Source: JAJXWB01 sp964634325 (GTDB lineage Bacteria > Pseudomonadota > Alphaproteobacteria > Rhizobiales > Beijerinckiaceae). Taken from it: a DNA stretch of 64,000 nt. The position numbers were made by a program, and so were the translations under genes. Numbering within the stretch: the stretch's first letter is position 1; every line of letters starts with the position of its first letter. The notes beneath the pieces were generated by a model. The model saw only the letters and a list, made by a program, of their open reading frames with translations. It did no database searches and had not been told where the DNA came from. This document shows, one piece after another, positions 35,120 through 42,543 of this stretch. Where the stretch lies: the NCBI GenBank assembly GCA_964634325.1, contig CAZWJF010000010.1, positions 1 through 64,000 on the forward strand, read 5' to 3'.

Positions 35120-35926
35120 TCACGCGGCTTCCGTCACATGGCGGGGCCGCCAGATCGCCGTATGGACGATCTGCGCCACGACCTGAACGCCGTCGGCGAC
35201 CACGAGCGCGTCGAACTCGACAATGGCGTGGCCCTTCGAAATCGTGTTGGAGCTTATGCGATTGCGCAGGGTCATTTGCTGCCCGACGCGCGCGACCCCG
35301 AAGTTGCGCACCCGGCTGCCGACGTGAATCCACGGGCCGAGCATGACGCTCTGCACGAGAGCTGCGTTGCAAAGTCGCAGAATTTGTCCGGGATGGACGA
35401 CGCCGTCGCGCAGATAGATCGGGTCGGTCTCGCGGATGTCGGAGAGATATTGCGCAAGCGCCGCGCGGTCGATCGTCGTCGGCGTCAGACCGAGCGTAGC
35501 GCCGGGCGCAAGCGTCGCCTCGCTGGCCTTTGGCCGCTCGGCGGGTGGCGTCGCACAGGGGAGGGCGTTCACGTCCGGCGGCGTGGCGGGCGCGAGCAAG
35601 TCCGCGCGCCCCGTCGCGCACAGGACGCCGCCGCTCGTCGCTTTGAGCGAAAGGCCTTCGCCGCTCTCCTGCGCCGTAACGCGCGCTAGCGCGCCGTCAT
35701 ACACGGGTTTGAGAAAACGGCATTCGGCGGAACCCCGTTCGAGCCAGTCGCGCCCCCAGCGTGCGACGGGCATATGGGCCATGTAGGCGTAGACCTCGAC
35801 GCCCGGCACGAGCGCGCCGACGAAACCGAATTTCTGCGCCACGGAATCGTCGTGAATTTTGTTCTCCGAGGCGGCGGCCGTGTTGAACGCTTCGACCTCG
35901 TAAGCGTGCGCGACCTGACCGTTCAT
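35120..35926 (-). CDS. MaoC-like hotdog-fold protein
   Basis: 268 residues, with a MaoC-like dehydratase region at the N-terminus: NKIHDDSVAQKFGFVGALVPGVEV carries the expected Asp/His-type motif of hydratase 2. A second, degenerate hotdog-like part follows (about 150-265), with SDIRETDPIYLRDGVVHPGQIL. It probably hydrates an unsaturated acyl-CoA or acts as a thioesterase-like acyl-CoA-binding protein. The start at 35926 is supported by GGGGAGGACGAG. Divergent from the substrate-binding protein across a 120-nt region containing a GntR-type dyad. Confidence 0.65.
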   Translation of the reverse strand: MNGQVAHAYEVEAFNTAAASENKIHDDSVAQKFGFVGALVPGVEVYAYMAHMPVARWGRDWLERGSAECRFLKPVYDGALARVTAQESGEGLSLKATSGGVLCATGRADLLAPATPPDVNALPCATPPAERPKASEATLAPGATLGLTPTTIDRAALAQYLSDIRETDPIYLRDGVVHPGQILRLCNAALVQSVMLGPWIHVGSRVRNFGVARVGQQMTLRNRISSNTISKGHAIVEFDALVVADGVQVVAQIVHTAIWRPRHVTEAA

Positions 35927-36022
35927 CTCGTCCTCCCCGGCGCGTGCAGCGCACCTCTGCGCTGGGCGCTCGCCGCGCGATTGACTCGCGCTGGCCCGCG
36001 CCGACATCATGGCGCAGATAAA

Positions 36023-36035
36023 ATTGTATAACAAT
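36023..36035 (+). promoter_or_regulatory. GntR/FadR-type operator candidate
   Basis: ATTGTATAACAAT is a perfect 5-bp dyad around ATA whose core fits the GntR-family FadR consensus pattern TNGTNNNACNA. It directly precedes the Shine-Dalgarno (GGAGG 36037-36041) of the substrate-binding protein and overlaps a TATAAC -10-like hexamer (36027-36032). Position and symmetry suit an operator for an acyl-CoA or organic-acid responsive repressor. No regulator gene of this family is in the window. Confidence 0.45.
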
Positions 36036-36046
36036 CGGAGGACACA

Positions 36047-37255
36047 ATGAGAGCTTTCGCAGTCGGCGCGCTCGCGTCGCTACTCGCGGTCGGCGCTGCG
36101 CCGCTCGCCCATGCTCAGGCCAAGCCGCCGCTCAAGCTCGGCCTCATCCTCGACATGTCCGGTCCCTACGCCGATATCACCGGCCCCGGCTCGGAGCTTG
36201 CCGGCAAGATGGCCGCGGAGGACTTCGGCGGCGAAGTGCTCGGACGCAAGATTCAAGTGATGGCGGCCGACCATTTCAACAAGGCGGACGTCGCGGGCAC
36301 GATTGCGCGTGAATGGTTCGACAAGGATGGGGTCGAGGCGATCATGGACGTCGCGGCCTCCGCCACTGCGCTCGCCGCCAACGAGATCGCCAAGGCGCGC
36401 AACAAGATTCTTCTGCTCTCCGGGCCGGCGGCCGTCCGCATCACCAACGAAGCCTGCGGTCCCTATACGGTGCACTGGACATACGACACCTATGCGCTCG
36501 CCAGAGGCACGGCGACGGCTTCGGTCAAGTCCGGCGGCGACAGCTGGTATTTCATAACGGCCGACTACGCCTTCGGACACGATCTCGAGAAAGACGCGAC
36601 GCAATTCGTCGTCGCCAACGGCGGCAAGGTGCTCGGCCATTCGCGCCATCCGCTGAATTCGCCGGACTTCTCGTCCTACCTGCTGCAGGCGCAGACCTCG
36701 GGCGCCAAGGTGGTTGGCCTCGCCAACGCCGGCGCCGACATGATCACGGCGGTCAAGCAGGCCTCCGAATTCGGGCTGACGAAGTCAGGTCAGAAGCTCG
36801 CGGTGCTGCTCGGCTTCATCTCAGACGTCGAAAGCCTCGGCCTTCCGGTCGCCAAGGGCCTGTTGCTCACGGAACCCTTCTACTGGGATCGCACGCCGGA
36901 AACGCGCGCCTGGTCGCAGCGTTTCTTCGAGAAATTCAAGCGCATGCCCACGGCGGCGCAGGCAGGCGTCTACTCTTCGATGATGCATTACCTCAAGGCA
37001 GTGAAGCAGGCCGGTACGACGGACTCGGCGGCCGTCATGAAGATCATGAAGGCGACGCCGATCCATGATTTCTTCGCCGAAAACGGTACGATCCGCGAGG
37101 ACGGCCGTATGGTCCACGACATGTATCTGTTCCAGGTGAAATCGCCTGAAGAGTCCAAAGGCAAATGGGACGACTACAAGTTGGTCGCGACCATTCCTGG
37201 CGCCGACGCCTTCCTGCCGCTGTCGGAATCGAGGTGCCCGCTCGTGAAGAAGTAG
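36047..37255 (+). CDS. ABC-type branched-chain-amino-acid-like substrate-binding protein
   Basis: 402 residues with a signal peptide (first 24 residues, cleaved after AHA). The mature part is a type I periplasmic binding protein: KLGLILDMSGPYADITGPGSELAGKM at the N-terminus and FNKADVAGTIAREWFD, then a hinge and second lobe. Related proteins bind amino acids, urea or aromatic acids. No permease or ATPase genes are nearby, so it is an orphan that must pair with a transporter elsewhere, or it is a sensor. The start is ATG 36047 with GGAGG 5 nt before. Confidence 0.85.
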   Translation: MRAFAVGALASLLAVGAAPLAHAQAKPPLKLGLILDMSGPYADITGPGSELAGKMAAEDFGGEVLGRKIQVMAADHFNKADVAGTIAREWFDKDGVEAIMDVAASATALAANEIAKARNKILLLSGPAAVRITNEACGPYTVHWTYDTYALARGTATASVKSGGDSWYFITADYAFGHDLEKDATQFVVANGGKVLGHSRHPLNSPDFSSYLLQAQTSGAKVVGLANAGADMITAVKQASEFGLTKSGQKLAVLLGFISDVESLGLPVAKGLLLTEPFYWDRTPETRAWSQRFFEKFKRMPTAAQAGVYSSMMHYLKAVKQAGTTDSAAVMKIMKATPIHDFFAENGTIREDGRMVHDMYLFQVKSPEESKGKWDDYKLVATIPGADAFLPLSESRCPLVKK

Positions 37256-37275
37256 CGTCGACGACGCGTACGCCC

Positions 37276-37304
37276 CGGCCCGGTCGATCCCCTCGACCGG
37301 GCCG
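37276..37304 (+). terminator. Rho-independent-like terminator hairpin
   Basis: A perfect 12-bp stem CGGCCCGGTCGA / TCGACCGGGCCG with a 5-nt loop, followed by ATGCGTTTTC. It is 21 nt after the stop of the substrate-binding protein and before the convergent acyl-CoA synthetase. The T-run is short, so it may work in both directions as a hairpin barrier. Confidence 0.65.
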
Positions 37305-37312
37305 ATGCGTTT

Positions 37313-39271
37313 TCAGGCCCAGCGGATTTCGTGTCGTATCACGTAAGGGTCGAGCGCTGCATGCACTTGTCGCTCGATGGCGTCGCGGTCGGCGGCGCCC
37401 GCGATGGTCACGGTCGCTACGCTGCCGTGCGTGCCGTGCGCGCCGACCTCGACCGACGCGTCGACTCCGTTCGCGCGCAATGGTTCGAGCGCCTTTTCAA
37501 ACACGCGTTGCGCAGCGTCCCAGCGCAGGCTTGGTTTGAAGACCTTGCCGACGCCGGTCAGCGGCATCGTCTCGATCTGGTAGATCGATACAGGCACGGC
37601 CGCGCGCTCCGGCGTCCGCTCGCGCACCCACTCCTCCAGTTCGCCGGGCGCGACGCTCGCGCCCGGATTGAGCTGCACATAGGCGACCGGCAACTCGCCG
37701 GCGTAGGCGTCGGGCTGACCGACGATCGAGGCGAGCCCGACCGCCGGATGCTGGAACAAAGCCTCTTCGATCGGCGCCGGATCGATGTTGTGGCCGCCGC
37801 GGATCACCAGATCCTTGGCGCGGCCGGTGATCCAGAGGTATCCATCGTCGTCGAGGCGGCCGAGGTCGCCGGAATTCACCCAGCCCGGCTCGACGAATGC
37901 GCCCTTGTTGTGCGCGTCGTTCAGGTAGCCGGAAAAGACGCCGGGACCCGCCATGGCGACGACGCCGATTTCGTTCGGCGCGCAATCGCCGGCGTAGCGT
38001 CCGTCCGCGTCGATCTTGACGATCCGCACGCGGCTGTAGGGTACGGGATGCCCCACTGAACCCAGCCGCAGGGGGCGGTCCGCATAGGAGATCGTGTGCA
38101 CGCTCGACGTTTCGGTCATTCCGTACACTTCGAGCACGGGCACGTTGTGGCGCGCCTGCAGCGCTGAGCCGACCGCGACCGGGATCGCCGATCCGCCGCC
38201 GGATGCGATCTTGAGGCTCGACAGATCGTAACCGTCTGTCGGCACGGCGAGCGTCGCTGCAAGCACCGTCGGCACCGATCCGAGCACGGACGGGCGATAT
38301 CGCTGCACGAGTCCCCAGATGTTGCGAACGGCGGACGGGTTGCGCCATCCGGCCGGCGAGAGGATGACAAGGCAACCGCCGGCCGACAGCGTTGTCAGCG
38401 TTTGCGTGAGCGAACCGCCGACGTGAAACAGCGGCATGCCGAACAGGATGTTCGCGCCCGGCTCGCCCTTCAGCATCAGATTGCACGCCCACGCTTGGTA
38501 GACCTGATTGCCATGCGTGTGGCGGACGAGTTTCGGCGTGCCTGTCGTGCCGCCGGTATGAAAATAGGCGGCCGTGTCCTGCGCGCGGATCGCGCGGCCG
38601 CTCACGAGGCGATCCGCCGGTTGCCGTGCGACCAGCGCGTCGAAACCATAGACGCCGTTCGCCTCGTCGCCAGGACCGCCGACTTGCACGATCGCCGTGA
38701 GGTTCTTCAGTTCGCCGCGAACCTTCATCACCTTTTCCCAGATGTCCGTTCCGGGCGTTGGTCCGAGAACGACGAGCACCTTGGTGTGCGCGGCCTCCAG
38801 AATTTCGGCGATCTGATGCGGTTCGAGCAGCGGGTTGACTGGATTGGCGACGCCGGCGGCCTCCGCGCCGAACAATGTGAAGAAGGCCTGCGGAACAAGC
38901 GGCAGCAAGAAGCTGACGACGTCGTTCGGTCCGACGCCCAGTTCGTGGAACGCGTTGGCGGTCTGCGTCACGCGCGCGAGAAATTGCGCGTGCGTGATGA
39001 CGATCGGCGTGTCGTCGGGGCTGGCTGTCGGCAGAAACTGGATCGCCGGCGCATTCGGATCGATCGACGCGCCGATCTTGAGCGCATCGTATGTGCTCTC
39101 GGCTGCAATGCGCTCCGCATAGGGCGTCTGCTCGAACGCCTCGACATCCGCGGCGCTCCGGAAGAGCGGCCCATCGCGCCCGATCGACCGGTCCAGCGGA
39201 ACGGCGCGCGCTACGAATTCCTCGTCCGACGTCGTGTAAATCGGACGGCCTGCGCTCGTCGCGTCAGTCAT
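37313..39271 (-). CDS. Large AMP-forming acyl-CoA synthetase
   Basis: 652 residues, ANL superfamily. Seen: the A3 motif YFHTGGTTGTPKLVRHTH (near residue 244), VYGMTETSS (A5, near 392), and the lysine of A10 in PLTGVGKVFKP near 575. A C-terminal extension beyond the usual ANL length (about 585-652) ends HAALDPYVIRHEIRWA; its role is unknown. Probably activates an aromatic or long acid to its CoA thioester in the cytoplasm. Convergent with the binding protein and 97 nt downstream of purD on the same strand. Confidence 0.85.
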   Translation of the reverse strand: MTDATSAGRPIYTTSDEEFVARAVPLDRSIGRDGPLFRSAADVEAFEQTPYAERIAAESTYDALKIGASIDPNAPAIQFLPTASPDDTPIVITHAQFLARVTQTANAFHELGVGPNDVVSFLLPLVPQAFFTLFGAEAAGVANPVNPLLEPHQIAEILEAAHTKVLVVLGPTPGTDIWEKVMKVRGELKNLTAIVQVGGPGDEANGVYGFDALVARQPADRLVSGRAIRAQDTAAYFHTGGTTGTPKLVRHTHGNQVYQAWACNLMLKGEPGANILFGMPLFHVGGSLTQTLTTLSAGGCLVILSPAGWRNPSAVRNIWGLVQRYRPSVLGSVPTVLAATLAVPTDGYDLSSLKIASGGGSAIPVAVGSALQARHNVPVLEVYGMTETSSVHTISYADRPLRLGSVGHPVPYSRVRIVKIDADGRYAGDCAPNEIGVVAMAGPGVFSGYLNDAHNKGAFVEPGWVNSGDLGRLDDDGYLWITGRAKDLVIRGGHNIDPAPIEEALFQHPAVGLASIVGQPDAYAGELPVAYVQLNPGASVAPGELEEWVRERTPERAAVPVSIYQIETMPLTGVGKVFKPSLRWDAAQRVFEKALEPLRANGVDASVEVGAHGTHGSVATVTIAGAADRDAIERQVHAALDPYVIRHEIRWA

Positions 39272-39368
39272 TTTCGTTTCCTCCCGATCCGTGGCCTGTG
39301 TCCGGCCGCTTGATCTTCGGAGGAAAGTCTACCGGCGCCCCGGGCTGCGCGCCAGCCCGCGCAGCGAT

Positions 39369-40646
39369 TTAACGCGCTTGCCGATCGAGCGCGCGCCATC
39401 CGATGTCGCGACGGCAGAAGCCGCTCGGGAAATCGATCGCCGCGACGCCTGCGTAGGCGCGCTCGCGCGCCGCGCGCACGTCCGCGCCGAAGCCGGTCAC
39501 GTTCAGCACGCGGCCGCCGTTGGCGACGAGCGTCTGGCCGATGCGTTTCGTGCCCGCATGCGTGACGACGACGTTCTCGAGCGCATTGGCGCGGTCGACG
39601 CCGCGAATCTCCCCGCCCTTTTCGGGCGCGGCCGGATAGCCCTTCGCAGCCAGCACGACCGTCAGCGCGCTTGATGGTTTCAGGTTCACGCGGTCGACCG
39701 CCAATTGGCCGCGCGCGCAGGCGTCGAGCAGCGACAGGAGATCGTCGGCGATGCGCGGCAGAATGACCTGCGTTTCGGGGTCGCCGAAGCGCGCGTTGAA
39801 TTCGATCAGTTTTGGTCCGTCCTCGCCGATCATCAGGCCGGCGAACAGCACGCCCTTGAACGGCGCGCCGGCTTCCGCCATAGCGCGAACCGTGGGCTCG
39901 ACGATTTCGGCCATCACGCGGTTTGCGATCGCGTCCGTCACGACCGGCGCCGGCGAATAGGCGCCCATGCCGCCGGTGTTCGGCCCCGTGTCGCCTTCGC
40001 CGACACGCTTGTGGTCCTGCGCCGAGGCGAGCGCCACCGCGCGCGCGCCGTCGCACAGCGCGAAGAACGACGCCTCTTCGCCGTCCAGAAATTCCTCGAC
40101 GACGACTTCCGCGCCGGCCGCCCCGAACGCGCCCTCGAAACACGCTTTCACCGCCTCTTCCGCTTCGGCGAGCGTTGTGGCGACCACGACGCCCTTGCCG
40201 GCGGCGAGGCCGTCCGCCTTCACCACGATCGGCGCGCCCTTCTCACGAACGTAGGCCAGCGCCGAATCCGGGTCGCCGAAGCGACCGTAGGCGCCTGTCG
40301 GAATATTCGCGCGCGCGCACAGATCCTTGGTGAAGCCCTTCGAGCCCTCGAGTTGGGCCGCGGCTTTCGAAGGACCAAAGGCGGCGACGCCCGCCGCCTC
40401 CAGCGCATCGACCAACCCCTCGACCAGAGGCTGCTCCGGGCCGACGACCACGAGGTCGATCTTCATCAGCCGGCAGAAATCGACGACCGCCGCATGATTC
40501 GATGCGTCGACCGTCACGCATTCGGCGACTGCCGCCATGCCGGGATTTCCCGGCGCGCAAAAGAGCTTGGTCAGCCGCGGGCTCGCGGCGATCGCATTGG
40601 CGAGCGCATGTTCGCGCCCACCGGACCCGATCAGCAGAACGTTCAT
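39369..40646 (-). CDS. purD: Phosphoribosylamine-glycine ligase
   Basis: 425 residues; the second step of purine synthesis, joining phosphoribosylamine and glycine with ATP. The ATP-grasp signature is IVVKADGLAAGKGVVVA near residue 143, and the N-terminus MNVLLIGSGGREHALANAIA is diagnostic for PurD. NARFGDPETQVILPRI near 285 gives the metal-binding region. It is divergent from the LprI/DUF3298 gene by 119 nt; the acyl-CoA synthetase downstream is not functionally linked. Confidence 0.95.
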   Translation of the reverse strand: MNVLLIGSGGREHALANAIAASPRLTKLFCAPGNPGMAAVAECVTVDASNHAAVVDFCRLMKIDLVVVGPEQPLVEGLVDALEAAGVAAFGPSKAAAQLEGSKGFTKDLCARANIPTGAYGRFGDPDSALAYVREKGAPIVVKADGLAAGKGVVVATTLAEAEEAVKACFEGAFGAAGAEVVVEEFLDGEEASFFALCDGARAVALASAQDHKRVGEGDTGPNTGGMGAYSPAPVVTDAIANRVMAEIVEPTVRAMAEAGAPFKGVLFAGLMIGEDGPKLIEFNARFGDPETQVILPRIADDLLSLLDACARGQLAVDRVNLKPSSALTVVLAAKGYPAAPEKGGEIRGVDRANALENVVVTHAGTKRIGQTLVANGGRVLNVTGFGADVRAARERAYAGVAAIDFPSGFCRRDIGWRALDRQAR

Positions 40647-40765
40647 TGCAGGGGCCTTCCCAGTGTCCGCCGCCTCTTATCAGGGGCGGCGCGAAAAGTC
40701 TCGACGTCGGCGGTTGATCGCGACGCGCCGATCGGGTCATCTGTCGTCGAGTCTTGGGGGCGACG

Positions 40766-41740
40766 ATGCGCGCGGAATTGGGTTTGGCCATCACATTGGT
40801 TCTGGGCGTTTCGTCGGCGCAAGCCATGGATTGCAAGGCGGCGCGAGAGGACGTCGACAAGGCGATCTGCGCTTCGCCTGCCGCGCTCGCGGCCGACGAG
40901 GCCATGGTCGCCGCCTACAAGGCCGCGCGCGAACGCATGCCGGCGGCCGAGCGCGAATCGCTGCTCGTGTCGCAGCGCGCGTGGATCAAGCGGCGCGGCT
41001 ACGCCTGCGAGGCCGACAAACCCGGCTATGCGCAATGCCTGCTAGAGGAGACGGACAAGCGCCGAGCCTTTCTCGAGGCGCGTCCGGAGAGCGGGCCGGG
41101 GTTGGACTCGGCCCTGCAGCCGGACATCGTCGCCAAACCCGGCAAGCCGCGCGACTGGGAGATCGACGTCGAACTTCTCAAGTTCGTCGACCCGAGAACG
41201 CCGGGCGAAAAGACTTTCAACGCCGAGGTCGCGCGCATCATCAAGGAAATCCCGACGGACCGAAGCGAAATCGAAAGAAACCAGACATTCTCGCACGATG
41301 TCTGGTTGCGCGTGACCTGGCTCTCGCCGCGCCTGATTTCGGCGCGGATCGAGGGCTACGAATTCACCGGCGGGGCGCACGGCAATCCGTCGACTTTCGG
41401 CTTGAATATCGACGCGAAAAGCGGTCGCAAGCTGTCCTTCGCCGACGCCTTCGACAAGGCCGCGCGCGAAAGGCTGGTTGGGGAATGCCTCGCCAAGATC
41501 GTGCCGGAAAAGGTCAGGCGCGGCGCGGACGAGCCCAAGGGCGACGAGCTCAAGCTGTTGCGCGACAATATCGACGAGAATCTGTCGAAACTCGAAACGT
41601 GGAATTTCTCCGCCAAAGGCGCGACGGTCGTCTTTGGCCACTACGTCGTCGGCTCTTACGCCGAGGGGGCTTATGAATGCGACGTCCCGCTCGCGCGGCT
41701 GAAGGAACTGGCAAGGAAGGATTTTCCGCTGCCGGATTAA
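40766..41740 (+). CDS. Exported LprI-like/DUF3298 two-domain protein
   Basis: 324 residues. A signal peptide (first about 17 residues, ending SAQA) is followed by a four-cysteine LprI/DUF1311 domain: MDCKAAREDVDKAICASP, and ACEADKPGYAQCLLEE. The C-terminal half (about 130-320) has the DUF3298/RsiV-like pattern with GGAHGNPSTFGLNIDAKSGRKLSFADAF. RsiV proteins bind lysozyme; LprI proteins inhibit lysozyme. A combined protein suggests lysozyme or envelope-stress binding in the periplasm. The start ATG 40766 has GGGGG upstream; a TTG 12 nt earlier is an alternative. Confidence 0.75.
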   Translation: MRAELGLAITLVLGVSSAQAMDCKAAREDVDKAICASPAALAADEAMVAAYKAARERMPAAERESLLVSQRAWIKRRGYACEADKPGYAQCLLEETDKRRAFLEARPESGPGLDSALQPDIVAKPGKPRDWEIDVELLKFVDPRTPGEKTFNAEVARIIKEIPTDRSEIERNQTFSHDVWLRVTWLSPRLISARIEGYEFTGGAHGNPSTFGLNIDAKSGRKLSFADAFDKAARERLVGECLAKIVPEKVRRGADEPKGDELKLLRDNIDENLSKLETWNFSAKGATVVFGHYVVGSYAEGAYECDVPLARLKELARKDFPLPD

Positions 41741-41870
41741 GCATCGGGCGGCTTCCGCGCGGATCATCGTGAAACCGGGCGCCCTGGGTTCGGTGGCGCT
41801 GCGTGGGCTGGCGTGCGTTGGTCGTCTTGCCGGCGCCGGTCGCGCCGACGATGAGACGAATGTCGGTCAG
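41741..41870 (-). pseudogene. Remnant of a P-loop AAA-type ATPase gene
   Basis: Downstream of the DUF2239 gene on the minus strand the frame starting at CTG 41870 reads TDIRLIVGATGAGKTTNARQ, a full Walker A (GATGAGKTT) in the usual position for an N-terminal P-loop ATPase, then loses similarity after about 22 codons and runs antisense into the neighbouring gene. The CTG overlaps the DUF2239 TGA, as a translationally coupled second gene would. The most economical reading is an ATPase gene truncated by deletion. Confidence 0.5.
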
Positions 41871-42448
41871 AGCGTTTCCTTTGGAGCGAGGACAGGCTGC
41901 GCCAGCGCCAGTGCGTGACTGCGAATGTCTTCGGGCCAGCCGGCGATATGCGCGGCAAAGGCGTCGCCGTTGCGCGCGAAGAGGGCGCGCGTCGCCTCTT
42001 CGAAGCCTGGCAGGTCGCCGCCGATCGCGTGCATGAACTTGTAGGCGGCCTCCTGAGCGCGGCGGTTGGCTGTATGCGCCTCCTGGCGTGGATCGCGGCT
42101 CGCCGCCTCGACCAGCTTGCGCAGCGCGACCGAGGCGCCGCCCGGCTGCGCGCGCAGCCAGTCCCAGTGGCGCGGCAGCAAGGTCACCTCATGGGCGACG
42201 ACGCCGAGCCTGGGCCGTCCCCGTCCGCGGGCGGGTTCGGGCGCAAGCGCCTGCTCGGCGCGGGCCGCCGCCTCGTCGGCCGAGCCGCGAAGGTCGAGAT
42301 CGATCGGCGCGCTCGTTGCGGCGTCGAAGACGAAAAGCGGCGTTTCGCCCGGCTGCGCCGCATGGGCGGCGCGGGCCACTGTTGCGGCGGACCCGAGGGC
42401 CAACTGGCGGTCGCCAAGGAAGGCCACGAACTGTCTGTACGTCGTCAT
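41867..42448 (-). CDS. DUF2239-family protein
   Basis: 193 residues. MTTYRQFVAFLGDRQLALGSAATVARAAHAA starts a DUF2239 domain, with the conserved RGRGRPRLGVVAHEVTLLPRHWDWLRAQPGGASVALRKLVEAA block (residues about 72-115), then HTANRRAQEAAYKFMHAIGGDLPGFEEATRALFA. The family is uncharacterised; the basic block looks DNA- or RNA-binding-like. No Shine-Dalgarno is present, and the promoter's -10 ends 5 nt before ATG 42448, suggesting a leaderless mRNA. A downstream P-loop ATPase survives only as a remnant (41741-41870). Confidence 0.8.
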   Translation of the reverse strand: MTTYRQFVAFLGDRQLALGSAATVARAAHAAQPGETPLFVFDAATSAPIDLDLRGSADEAAARAEQALAPEPARGRGRPRLGVVAHEVTLLPRHWDWLRAQPGGASVALRKLVEAASRDPRQEAHTANRRAQEAAYKFMHAIGGDLPGFEEATRALFARNGDAFAAHIAGWPEDIRSHALALAQPVLAPKETL

Positions 42449-42453
42449 GTCGA

Positions 42454-42502
42454 TTTATACCCGGATATAAAAAGAAAAGTCAATATATTATCCGGGTATA
42501 AA
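42454..42502. promoter_or_regulatory. Divergent promoter/operator with perfect 14-bp inverted repeat
   Basis: Arms TTTATACCCGGATA (42454-42467) and TATCCGGGTATAAA (42489-42502) are exact inverted copies separated by 21 nt; arm centres are 35 bp apart. On the minus strand TTGACT (42483-42478), an 18-nt spacer and TATAAA (42459-42454) make a promoter ending 5 nt before the DUF2239 ATG. Each arm thus overlaps a -10-like element pointing outwards, so a dimer on both arms would repress DUF2239 and perhaps xseA. Confidence 0.7.
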
Positions 42503-42543
42503 TAGCGCATGGTGACGGCCTTTCGCTTCGGCCATAATGCGGC

